This document shows, one piece after another, positions 21,323 through 32,500 of a DNA stretch of 64,000 nucleotides. Positions within the stretch are counted from its first letter, which is position 1, and the number at the start of each line of letters is the position of its first letter. The notes below the pieces were generated by a model. The model did no database searches, was not told where the DNA came from, and worked only from the letters and a program-made list of their open reading frames with translations. A program made the translations under genes and the position numbers. This DNA comes from Metaphire vulgaris (taxonomy: Eukaryota > Annelida > Clitellata > Crassiclitellata > Megascolecidae), in contig CM030837.1 in NCBI GenBank assembly GCA_018105865.1, positions 8,070,725 to 8,134,724 on the forward strand. The letters are read 5' to 3'.

Positions 21323-22243
21323 TAGGGTTGCCAGATTTCCAAAGTCAAAATACGGGAGATTGTTGTTACCGCGATCAATGCGCCCACTCCACGCAGTCCA
21401 CGGTCCAGTTCATTGTGAATTATTATGGCTAGAGCTATACTACACAACAGTACTGTAGAGCAGTGGCGTAGCTAGGATTTACGGAAGGGTTTTTTTTGGT
21501 TTTGGTCATGGTCAACTGTTAAAAATTGTAACAAAATCTCGACAAGCAAAAAATGTTCGTCCGCTCACACTGACACCTTGTTTTCCTTCGTTAGTGTTTG
21601 GCAAGCAAAAAAGGTCAACGCTTTTAATTAACTACATTATTTCTTCAATTTCTTGAATTCGTACCGTTTTTAAGCAATTTTTTTTACTCCGGCAACCCCA
21701 CGGGGTGGGGTTGATCTACAAATCCGCAATCCGAAAATAAAAATGCGTGAAACAATGAAAAAATCTTTTAGTGACAGCTACGGGAGTTTAACCCCCAAAC
21801 TTCCTCCTTTCGGCTGCGTCACTGCTATAGAGCATAGACTAGGAAAAAGCAGTGTACAACACTGTCCATGCACTGCATCATCTGTATGTAGTGAATTAAT
21901 ATTACAAACAAGTTATAGGCTAATAATATCATTATCATAGACCTCCCAACGAGTCCTATGTTCCTGCAGTTAAAGTAAGAAGCAGAGGGGCATTGCCGTC
22001 TGCCTCAGAGCCTCTATTATCTTGTCTGACATTGTACTAAACTGTACTAATGACTTTTATTTGACCTTTTATCACGCCAGAAAATGTAGTATTGTTTCGA
22101 TTTTAAACGGCGTCTCAATGAAGTCTATCGACCTAGCCAAATACGGGAGATTTGGTCTCCCGCGTGGCATCCGTCCGAGAGGCGGGAGACTGGGGCTGAA
22201 ATACGGGAGCCTCCCGTAAAATACGGGAGATCTGGCAACCCTA
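21323..22243. mobile_element. hAT-type element, TAGGGTTGCCAG family
   Basis: Perfect GGGGCAGG duplication (21315-21322, 22244-22251). Ends TAGGGTTGCCAGATT and GATCTGGCAACCCTA. Direct ATACGGGAG units occur near both ends. No transposase is visible. A second MITE (21461-21824) is nested inside. Confidence 0.88.
21461..21824. mobile_element. Nested hAT-type MITE, CAGTGGCGTAGCY family
   Basis: Flanks CTGTAGAG and CTATAGAG (7 of 8). Ends CAGTGGCGTAGCTAGG and CGGCTGCGTCACTG. Two GACAAGCAAAAAA-type modules lie near 21541 and 21600. Confidence 0.8.
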
Positions 22244-22430
22244 GGGGCAGGTTAGAATAAATGTGACCAGGAAATTGTAAATTTCTCGCTTTGCCGTTTT
22301 AATTCTTTAAATATAGAATTATATTTATTTTATAACTTTAAAGAGTAGGCCTAATTTTAGTAAATTTTCCGTTTGTTTTATGATAGTATAGCGAACCGGG
22401 ACTATGGTTCTAGTGAACTTGTATGTCGGC

Positions 22431-22436
<6 letters not shown>

Positions 22437-22478
<42 letters not shown>
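22437..22478. repeat. (TA)n microsatellite
   Basis: Pure TA run. Confidence 0.95.
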
Positions 22479-22482
<4 letters not shown>

Positions 22483-22609
22483 CCAAGATGACGCTTGCCC
22501 AGCCTGCCACACGGGTTGACTTAACTCCGTGGTTCGTAACCTTTTAGTGATCACATAAGCCTACCTCTGACACAAGTATGAGAGTGAAGTATCCCCTACC
22601 AGCCTACAT

Positions 22610-22820
22610 TACCTTAGGCCTATATAGGGATATTTTTACACCCCCTAACACCTCCCAATCTGAGACCGACACCCCCATAGAGGGAGATTTTCCCCCAAAG
22701 CCTCAACATCCCCCAAATCTCAGCAATTACACAAATTTTGCATTAAACTATGTCTTTTCCCCTCCAGCCAAGTCCATTCCCCTCCAAAGGCCTGGAGTCT
22801 GGATAAAACACTGGGCGGCG
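22610..22820. mobile_element. MITE copy, homologous to 16091-17786 without the LINE
   Basis: The right end GTCTGGATAAAACACTG is the complement of the left end at 16091. The interior (CAAATTTTGCATTAAACTATG and flanks) matches the host MITE across the LINE insertion point. Its left end is degenerate. Confidence 0.7.
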
Positions 22821-23032
22821 ACCGACTTCAACACCAACATCCCTGTTAAAACATTAAAAATCACACAATATTGCAAAACTTTTTCCATTAGGTCATCAAA
22901 ATATTTGCCACAATGCCACAAGAGAATTATGCATCTGCAAATCTATGGCAATGTAGGCATGAGACTCCTTAAAAAACAGTGTCCAGTTGGTTTTATATTA
23001 ATACAAATTCTGTTAAAACATATTTATTAAAA

Positions 23033-23938
23033 CCAGTTTCATTGTTCAAAATTCGCTGATGACACAAAACTGTGTGGACAGAGTGATAGTGAAGCAGAAG
23101 CAAAAATTTTACAACAAGACCTTAATAGACTATCCCAGTGGTCGGCAGATTGGCAAATGCTTTTTAATACAGATAAATGCTCGGTGATGCACATTGGGAA
23201 GAAGGGAACAGATCATGAATTTAAGTTATGTGGGAAGGGACTAAAAGTGACAAACGAGGAGAAAGATCTAGGGGTCATCATGCATAACAGCTTAAAGCCA
23301 TCTAGGCAATGTGCAGAGGCAGCTAATAAGGCCAACAAAATTCTAGGTCTGATCAAAAGAACGATAGTGAGCAGAGAGAAGGATGTAATAATAAGACTTT
23401 ACAAGACATTGGTACGTCCACATTTAGAGTTTTGTGTTCAAGCATGGTGTCCATTCCTGAAGAAAGACATAGAGACCTTAGAAAGAGTGCAACACAGAGC
23501 AACAAAGATGATCAAGGGATATCACAAACTAACCTATGAGGAAAGGCTAAATCACTGTGGATTGACAACCCTGGAAAAAAGAAGAGAGAGAGGGGATTTG
23601 ATCGAGACATACAAAATACTAACAAACAAAGTGGAAATGCCAAAGGAAAGATTTTTTACAATGAAGGAGTATGATCGAACCAGAGGACACAGCATGAAAC
23701 TGTTCAAGAAACGGGTTGGGAGACATAAACAGCATTTTTTTAGTGCAAGAGTGGTGGACAGATGGAATGAACTGGGTGAGGGGATAGTAACGGCTACAAC
23801 TGTAAACGAGTTCAAAATAAACCTCAGTAGTTTAGGATATTAGATTGGACGGGAGCAACAGTGGTTCTCACACAGGGCAGTCCCTACTGAACCACTTTAA
23901 ACCTTGTTATATTATATTATATTATATTATATTATATT
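23033..23938 (+). pseudogene. 5'-truncated CR1-like LINE
   Basis: The frame begins at the RT active site (KFADDTKLCGQSDSEAEA). It continues through LNRLSQWSADWQMLFNTDKC, LGVIMHNSLKPSRQCAEAAN, VRPHLEFCVQAWCPFLKKDI and ERVQHRATKMIKG, to VVDRWNELGEGIVTATTV and stop at 23843. The 3' UTR (with CAGTGGTTCTCACACAGGG) ends in a (TATAT)n tail at about 23905-23938. No frameshift is visible from the YADD-type motif to the stop. Upstream RT motifs and endonuclease are missing. Other 3' ends of this family in the window: 50655-50880 and 57545-57630, both minus strand. Confidence 0.92.
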
Positions 23939-23999
23939 GCCAAATAAAAAGACATCACCACTGACAATGAATACATAATGAGCTTTTGCAGAACTGATC

Positions 24000-24690
24000 G
24001 ATGACTGTAACCAAGAGATTTGTTCAAAATAATCATTCATCAGTATTACAGACATTAAATGCTAGAACTTCAAGCCTGTCATCGGCACATACAGTATATG
24101 CAGAACTCATCATTTATCATCTTGAAAATAATCAAGAAACTACTAACAGAAATACCGGTACACTAAAAGTAAAAAACAACTATAACCCATACAAAATAAT
24201 AGTTGATTATTTTAAGACAAGCTCTGAAGCAATTGATAACAATTAGCAAACAGCAATAAAAACTCAAAACATTTACTAGCAAAGTAAAAATCTAAACCTC
24301 ATTAAGCATTCATAGTTTCATATCCATCCAGTTTCTAGAGTCTGGACATTCATCCCAAAGGCATTATTCTGCATGTTATTAAGCCATCAAGTCTTCTCTG
24401 CGCTTTCATAATATACATTCACGTCTATAGTTCTTGAAGATTTCAGAATCTTGGACCCTTACAAACCTCACTTTTTCACTTAAATTTTAGCAGATATATT
24501 CAACAAGCTGGATATGAATATACATTAGAAAATGAGTTGTTTGCTAATTCTCATTTTATTCTAAAAAAGCCTACAGAAGCAGCAACAATGGATGTGGGGC
24601 ACTGTGGCAACCCATGTGAATGGAACATTAGTTACACAAGCCATCTTTCAATTATGTGACCAAACCCAATGAGACAGCCAACTCTGGCTG
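24000..24690. other. No gene seen
   Basis: AT-rich sequence downstream of tropomyosin. No supported exon. Confidence 0.4.
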
Positions 24691-24694
24691 CATC

Positions 24695-25010
24695 ATTATC
24701 ATGACCATAGAAAAATAACTACACTGTGTCTCAATTGAAGTGGCACCATTTTAGAAATCAATATAACTTCAACAAATTTTACCCCAACATTATACAATTT
24801 TACCCACATCAAATATGATCTATTCTACACAAAATTTGCAAATTTCTACTAAATTAGCTGTACAGTTTACAAGATATTAATTTTTAAATATTTGAACTGG
24901 AAAACAAGTTTCTACAATGGGACAATCACCATTGCAATCACCATCATGCAATGGCTATCATTCTAGTCCTAATAAAAAAATAATTAAAATAATTTTCCAA
25001 TCATTCTTTG
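24695..25010. mobile_element. Mariner-like inverted end
   Basis: TGTCTCAATTGAAGTGGCAC followed by AT-rich sequence to GTACAGTTTACAAGATATTA is repeated, in both orientations, at the borders of the mariner remnant at 40425-41200. Only one end is recognised here. Confidence 0.55.
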
Positions 25011-25263
25011 CACAAAATATGCAAATACATCTAAATTGTATGGCAAAATATGCAATCAGGCAGAAAAAACAGGAACACTGCTTCAGCAAAATACAAACAC
25101 AATAGAGCAAGAGAAACATGGACATACAAAAATATGTTTAGCAATCTCCATTTGGAATGCAAGAATAAGGATTAATCATGTATGACAAAAATGAAATATT
25201 CTTTCATGGAAGTGCATAGATATAAAGTTGCATTTGAATACATCATATTACAACTGAGAATCA

Positions 25264-25460
25264 TTGTTTAGAAGAACAGTAATGGAAGGAACTATGCCAG
25301 GCAAAAAGACAAAAAGAAGACCAAGAAGGATGGTTACTGAACTGGATGACAAAGACAGATGCACAGCCTCACAAAACCTACACAAAATTCAAAGAAGAGT
25401 CAAGGCACAGAGAGGAATGGAAACAATGGAGCCTGTCTCAGGAAAGAGAACCAGATGATG
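25264..25460 (+). pseudogene. Probable LINE C-terminal fragment
   Basis: The frame reads MEGTMPGKKTKRRPRRMVTE and ELDDKDRCTASQNL, resembling the GKRxRGRPRRRW block of RTE-like LINE proteins. It is short and diverged. Confidence 0.4.
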
Positions 25461-25685
25461 ATGATATTTCAACTAAAACATCCAGATCTTACTAAACATT
25501 TTGACATATAACTGCATATAGGGGACAACACAAGCGAATGCAGCAGTTTCTGAAAGAAGCACAATAGCCATAGGCATTACTGACTGGACAGCAAGGAAAC
25601 AACTTTATTTCATAATTGCACATATGAATACATGCAAGCACCAAGTCATTCACAAAACAATATCGCTTCATATATCATTACTTGA

Positions 25686-26006
25686 CAGTGGCATAGCCAA
25701 GGGGAGTTTTGGGAGTTAAACCACCCATGGGCGCCGACGAAAACATTTTTGTAATGCGTTTCCATGCATTTTTTTTTCAGACACTGTTTTGAGGGTCAAA
25801 CCCCCCTTTGGGGCTGCTGACCAAAGTATTGTTTTAAGCGCCATAGGCGTGACGGCCTTTTTTGCTTGTGCATTTGAAAGGAAAAATTTTAAGAAGGAAA
25901 GACATATAGGATGACCTTTTTTGCTTGTCAAGATTTTTCGAAAGTTGGTTACGGTGAAAAGTAAAAACCAAAACCCCCCCTTCCGGAAATCCTGGCTACG
26001 CCACTG
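25686..26006. mobile_element. hAT-type MITE, CAGTGGCGTAGCC family
   Basis: Perfect TTACTTGA duplication (25678-25685, 26007-26014). Ends CAGTGGCATAGCCAAGG and CCTGGCTACGCCACTG. Two modules (about 25850 and GATGACCTTTTTTGCTTGTC near 25912). Confidence 0.92.
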
Positions 26007-26014
26007 TTACTTGA

Positions 26015-26340
26015 TAATGCAACAGCCCGCAAATTCCCTTCATGCTGTTTCCACAAGAAGATTTAGCTGCACAAATAACACATTTCTGAATTATGGATAA
26101 AAAATACAAAACGGTTCAACTTCATCACAGTGCTATAACGAAATTCTAAATCCTGCAAACAATTCCAGGATGAAGCTATAGATTTCAAGATTTAATGATT
26201 AGTTTTTCACAAAGCAAGTTAATCATAGAAACAAAATAATTCATCAACCAATATGAAAGGTTGTGTGTTCAAACTTTAAAAGTATATTCCAACTTATTAA
26301 TAAAGCAAAAACACTCTCATTCAACAAGATTTGCCAATTC
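26015..26340. other. No gene seen
   Basis: AT-rich non-coding sequence. Confidence 0.4.
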
Positions 26341-26349
26341 ATTACTAAA

Positions 26350-26510
26350 TATACATACAGGTTGAACCAACAATGAAATTGGCAAGAGCTGTTTCTGTTG
26401 CATGCCTGAAAATCTGGAACTCACTTCCTTTGGTTTTTAGATCATTCAATGAATCAAGCACTTCCAAATCTAGACTATGCTTCAAGTATCTGTCTCAGTA
26501 GGCTTTTCCT
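26350..26510 (+). pseudogene. CR1-like LINE fragment
   Basis: A broken plus-strand frame contains ACLKIWNSLPLVFRSFNESS, equivalent to the WNSLPxxxRSxxS block at the C-terminus of CR1-like RT proteins. Confidence 0.5.
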
Positions 26511-26519
26511 TCATAGACT

Positions 26520-28110
26520 GTCTCACTGTTACCCCTCTGACTGATTTCTAGACTGAACTGTTCTTCTGAGGATGGATCTGGAGCTAACATCACTTAATAC
26601 CCTGATAGTATTAGAACCAGTGCTATGAGAGTTAACCATTGTCATTATAGATTTTATTATTATTACAGGTACTCATTATTATGGTTATTTATTATTAACA
26701 AGATGCACTGTTAACTCTAGATATAGTAACAATGCACTCTGAATGCTGAAGTACAAGATTCCAGGTTGAACAAATGAATCCATTCAATATATGGAATAAA
26801 GCAAGAAAATAATACAAATAACGAAAATAATATATTAATGCAATCAACTTTGAAAGCTTCCACCAAACCTCATAATACAAATGAAAAATTTTATATCACA
26901 GCAATATCTTCAACTGAGATGAAAGCAATAAGTGATCCACACGTAAAACCTATAATGAGTACATTTTAATGTACTAGTAATGTTGCAAACCACATCAACT
27001 GGTTACATTTTTTAAAAACTGACAACCAAATACCCCACACCCAAGAGATTCATTCATACAAAGTATGCTTCCTGATTACACTTGAAAATCATTCACACAA
27101 ACACACAGCAATACAAGAACATATATCCAGAAATATAAAGGCACTCCTAAGTATAAATAATAATAGTAATGAACTGAAGACACTGCTAATGGTAAGTTTA
27201 TAAAAAAATATAAATCAGTAAAATTGAACACTTAATCAGCATCTCCACTTGATGGCACACATCAGAAGTGAACAAAATTTGAAATTATCTAAAAATAAAT
27301 AAACAAATGATTAATAAACATAAATGCATAAACACGTAAAGCTTATCAATATCAAGGCACTCAAATCAAAGAGCTTTTAAATCTTCCTTTGAGTTGTGAT
27401 CCAAATGTGCAATTGCTTATGTAAGGTCATTAGCAAAACCTTGAATACTAGTTTAGTATTTTTCTGTGATATTATACAGTACAAGGCAAGATTAACTGCT
27501 CAGTGGCACTACGTATCATATCACAGGTTTCACATTTCTTATACGTATACTGTGCTGACAAATTTGTAATACAATTTCTCAGCAGGACATACACGTAACT
27601 AATATATGATTCCAAAAAGTTAACTGATGTGTCTTGAGTTTCACAGAGAATTAACAGAACTCACAATTAATAGACTTGGATTCCTTTAATGAAGCCTCTG
27701 CAACTAGCACGGCAATAGGATTTCAAATTTATAGACTTTTGATATCGAGTAAGTACACACATAAAAATATTACCGTAATCACAAAATTTCTCCATGTAAT
27801 TTGAGTGTTACAACAGCCCTAGGTTATTTACAGTCACTCATACCCTACTATGCTACATACTGTTACATGACCTCTCTCTTCTGAATCCTGAACAATTCTT
27901 TACCAAGGATTTATACTTTATGTCAATAGAAGTCAAATTCCAAGAGTTTAAAGTATCAAATGATGCACAATTCATGAGTATGGGTAATAGCAACGTCAGT
28001 TGAATTTCTATGCCATGCATTGCTTTTCTGCATTACACACACACGTGCAGTTGTGCATGGTGTGCAAGACATGCAATGTTCAATACAACATAATATGATA
28101 ACTTTTGAAC
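26520..28110. other. Tropomyosin 3' UTR and downstream region, not resolved
   Basis: The tropomyosin 3' UTR must begin at 28110 and run leftward. Several AATAAA-type signals exist on the minus strand and none can be singled out. I saw no additional coding exon. Confidence 0.4.
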
Positions 28111-28193
28111 TTACATATTTTGTATTTCCTGAAATGCTGTGTCCATCTCTTCCTGCAATGCCTTATTTTTAGCCTTCTGCTGCTCAACTTCCT
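28111..28193 (-). CDS. Tropomyosin exon 8 (terminal, vertebrate exon 9 equivalent)
   Basis: 83 nt including TAA: EEVEQQKAKNKALQEEMDT, then AFQEIQNM and stop. Acceptor TTTACAG|AGG. The stop codon lies inside AT|GTAAGT, a perfect donor consensus, so a splice variant that removes the stop is conceivable. Confidence 0.9.
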
Positions 28194-29543
28194 CTGTAAA
28201 ACATCATAACATGATAATGAATGATCTAATGCTGTCATAAAACAACACACAACAGCACATGTTAAAGATATGATGAAAGGAAAAATGATGCAAAATGGTT
28301 TCCATCAGTCACAAAGAAAATATTGAAGCATCATAAAATTAAAATGTCTAGATCCACATAGTTGAAAAACTGACAGTTCAGATAACAACTGACACAAAAC
28401 AATTAATTACAACAATAAAAAGCAGCCGATAGGCAAAACTTAATACCTAATAAAACAAGAGAAAATGCAAATGACAGATGAAGGCAGCAAATAATTTCCT
28501 TATAAACTACCTTCCAGCTTATCTACATGTGCCTGCAATGTACCAATTGATCGCTCTGACTCAAGAGCACGAGCTTCAGCCTAAAATTCATAAAGCAATG
28601 TCATAGAGAACACATTAAAAATCAAGAACATCAGTCTGTCTCCAGATGACTCCCACATATCTTAAAGATGGATAATGATAATCTGATTGGCCATACTTGA
28701 AAATAATCAAATGTAGGTGTAAAAAGAACAGCAACGCAGGCCAAATTAATTTTGCATATTACAGAAATACTTCATAAACCATTTCCCCAAATTTCACTTG
28801 TATGCATTTCATCTACTTTAATTCTCCTTACTTTAACTCTGGATTGGATTAAATAATTTTTGCAATCACAGGGAAAAGACAATTACTCATTCTGATTTAT
28901 TTTAGAAGGAATTCCATAGGTGTAATTATCAACGTTCCCTCTAAGCTGCGCGAGTGCGCGCGCAGCTGATCCAGCATCGCCATGCAGCTACTTTCTTCCC
29001 AGCGCAGCAAATGAAGAATAGCTAAATAATCAGCCTAGCATAACGCAGTTTGAAACTCTGTGGCATAATCCGTTAAAGTTCAAACTTCTGTAAATCGTGA
29101 TCAAAAATGGAACTTGAATAGAGATGTTTCATTGCATTCATCGCTTTGGTCAAGAAGTGATGAATGAAGCGATGATCCTTTCTCGACCTTCCTCCCAAGA
29201 TTAAAATCAAAGTGGCTCAAATCAGATTATCAGAGACGTGCGCTTTATCCCTTTACCATACAGTATGCATATGTGAATTGTCCCAGCAACTGCTGTAGCA
29301 CTCTGATTTGATCCACTCTAGCGGTACCTCTCTTTGAAGCCAAGAAGGCTCTGATGAGTCAACTAGACTTCCTACATGAGACCCCAGGGCTCAGGGCCAC
29401 ACTTACTGATTAATGATCATTTTCTATGGACAACTCAGCTACCGTGCTGGCATCTATTATATTAAAATTATTAAAAGTATGTAGCTGATTGATCTCATAT
29501 TTAATTTTGACTGGTAATAATAGGAATATTTGAATTATCCATG

Positions 29544-29593
<50 letters not shown>

Positions 29594-32500
29594 TCTGAGC
29601 TATGCAAAACGCCTTCGCATTTCTACGTTTAATATATAGGCCTAATGTTGTTAAAATGTTGCACAACGCTCAATGACTCTTGCACAATGCTGCTAGAGCA
29701 GGGCGCAATGCTACCTCTCGCTTAGAGGGAACGTTGGTAGTTATCCTTCATTTCTAAATACTTTTTCTTCTCATTTTATTTCATTTGAGAAAATAATCTT
29801 CATTCTTATTCTTGTCAATTTTCATGACTATTATAGGTTCCCTACAAACTGTCATTGTAAGTCTAAATGGAACACAACTGAAAGCAATGCTCCCTTTAAG
29901 CTGCATGGGTGCGCGGCCACGCACATGACAAGAAAACGCTGCGCTGCAGTTTTCAACCGACGCGCAGTGATTTTGAATTTAAAATAACACTGATTTTGTT
30001 GTTGTCTTGGGTAACGTGTGTGAAAAAATTCAGGTGCTCAGGCATGAAAAGGTGCCACTCAGGCGCTATACTCTTCCGCTCGCACTCAAAAAATGTAGAG
30101 GGAATATTGACTGAAAGCATTTAAAATCATCAGCATGAAGTTTATAGGAGCAACAGTTACTGAAAACTTTATAATCAGACCAAACTGAAAATATAACCAT
30201 CCAGTCTCATTTCAGAATTAATGCAAACTTAAATTCCAAATTAGTGAAATACCAATTGTTACCATTTGTTTTAGAATGAATTCAACATAAGAAACCATAA
30301 TTAATTATAGACCAGTTGCTTAATTGATACGAATGAAGCAATTTAAACATGGCAGTGTGTCAAACTTGATCACAGGTCTCTGTCACAATTTCCAAATCTA
30401 TGCTATCATGCAAATAATTCCCTTTTATTACTATCTTCCTGGTAGTGGATACGAGACACCAACTGTCTCCGACAGCTTAAAGACAAAATCCCTGAAAATT
30501 AATTGTATAAAGTTTGCTTCACAATTATAAAATAAAACAACTCCACATCACTTACATCTTTTAAGCGCGTTGTCATATCCTTGATGGTTCCTTCGTAGGA
30601 ACCCTCGCGCTGAGATGCCTGTTGTAAAATAACATTATTCAGAAAGTGTAGAAGTGAATTAGAATAGTTAAAACTCTACTATGTTTCTCACTTCATAAAC
30701 AAAAATTACTGTATTTTTGTATATATAAGACACCTTTTATATGAAATTTTACATACCCGGCACCATGGGTGCGTCTTATATTCAGGGGCGTCTTATCCAA
30801 ATTTTTTAGAACACAAAGAACTGGCATCTATGTCATCATCAATAAATAAATCCAAGACTGCAAGTAGATGCTCTTCAGATACATCATACATCATTCATTA
30901 AGTTGAATGCCTAATGGCTTATCAGTCAACATACCCAGTGGTGCTATTAAGACATCAATGGGGTATGAAAATACCATACCCGGTGATTAGCAGATGGTTT
31001 CATGTAAACTGCATGATAAGGAGTAGCAATAGACTATTCAGGACATACCTCAGTTAACAGCAGAGGGAAACTTTGTTTAAATGTCAAATTTGAAGCAGAT
31101 TTGGACAAATGATTGTGATGTAGGTCTATTTTAGCATTAGGAAGGTCGATGGCGAGGGAAATCATTCAAATTCAAGGCAATCTGCCTGTCTGTCTGTGCA
31201 TCGGTGTTCCTCATACTCTCTCCCCCGGCAGCCACATTTAAGTGAATGAGGATTGTGATTAATCAGGTTCTCTGAATAGAGATTCCATAGTTGATAGTTA
31301 AGCAATTTATGTGTAGACAATATATCGCCCACAACAGTGGAGAGAAGCCCTTCCAATCTCTCTCTCTCTCTCTCCTTCCATTTGTCCCTCCCCCTCCCTG
31401 CCGCAGGCAGCCACATATTCAAGTGAAAGAGGATTACACAGTAATTATAAATAATTAAGTTACTAAATAGAGATTTTGTATTAGATGATTCTATGTTTAA
31501 AGATTGATGCAGGTCTGTTTTAGCATTATGACGGTCCACGGAACGCCTTCAAATTGAAAACAATCTCTCTCTCTCCTCACCTGTCTATCTATCTCTCCAC
31601 GGGCAGCCACATTTTAGTGAAAAAGAATTGCAACTAACCAGATTACTAAATAGAGATTTGGTATTTTAAACTGTTGGTGTATCTTAAATATGGGTGCGTC
31701 TTTATCCATAATTTATTTTACACAAATCATCAAATCCTGCATCTTATAATTGGGTGCGTCTAATATACACAAAAATACGGTATGCAACAATGCAACAGAT
31801 CTGTTTCTACTTAGTTCCTAAAGCTCCAATTTCAGGCATTTTTTCATATAACATATAATTTAATGGATCATCATGAAAATATGTGCTTGCAAATAGTTTG
31901 GAACTACTTTTTAAGCACTGAAAGACTCTGAAATCATAGAAATTAACATTTCTTTACAGCTCTTTGGTCTAACTTCTAATGTCATCCTATAGCAAATCAT
32001 TATAACAAATCAGTAACAAATCAGTTTTTCACTAAATCTGTGATAAAATTTAATAGAACCCAATTCAAACTATAAAAGCACAAGAAATACAAAATTCAGC
32101 AGCTGATCTTAATTTTTTACCTTTGATTCATTAATCTCAAGAGACTTCAGAGTACTCGTAACAATATGCAGTTCAGTATCCAAGGTTTTTGCCTTCCTAA
32201 AATAAACAGGATCTAACAATGATAAGAATTATACCATAAAAACCAAGGCATAATATTAGTATGATGATTATGTTGACAATAAGACGATGATACCGACAAA
32301 ATGATTATGATGACAAAAACAACATTTCATAATACTGTTACTTAGTTACAGTTGAAGAAATGTTGCATTATAAGGAAGGAATGTTGAAGAAGAAATGCAT
32401 TATGAAGAAGAATAAGAAAAAGAAGAAATTAGGGGTCATCCATAAATTATGTCATGCAAATTTGGCACTTTTTTGACCCCCCCCCATGTCATGCAACGTC

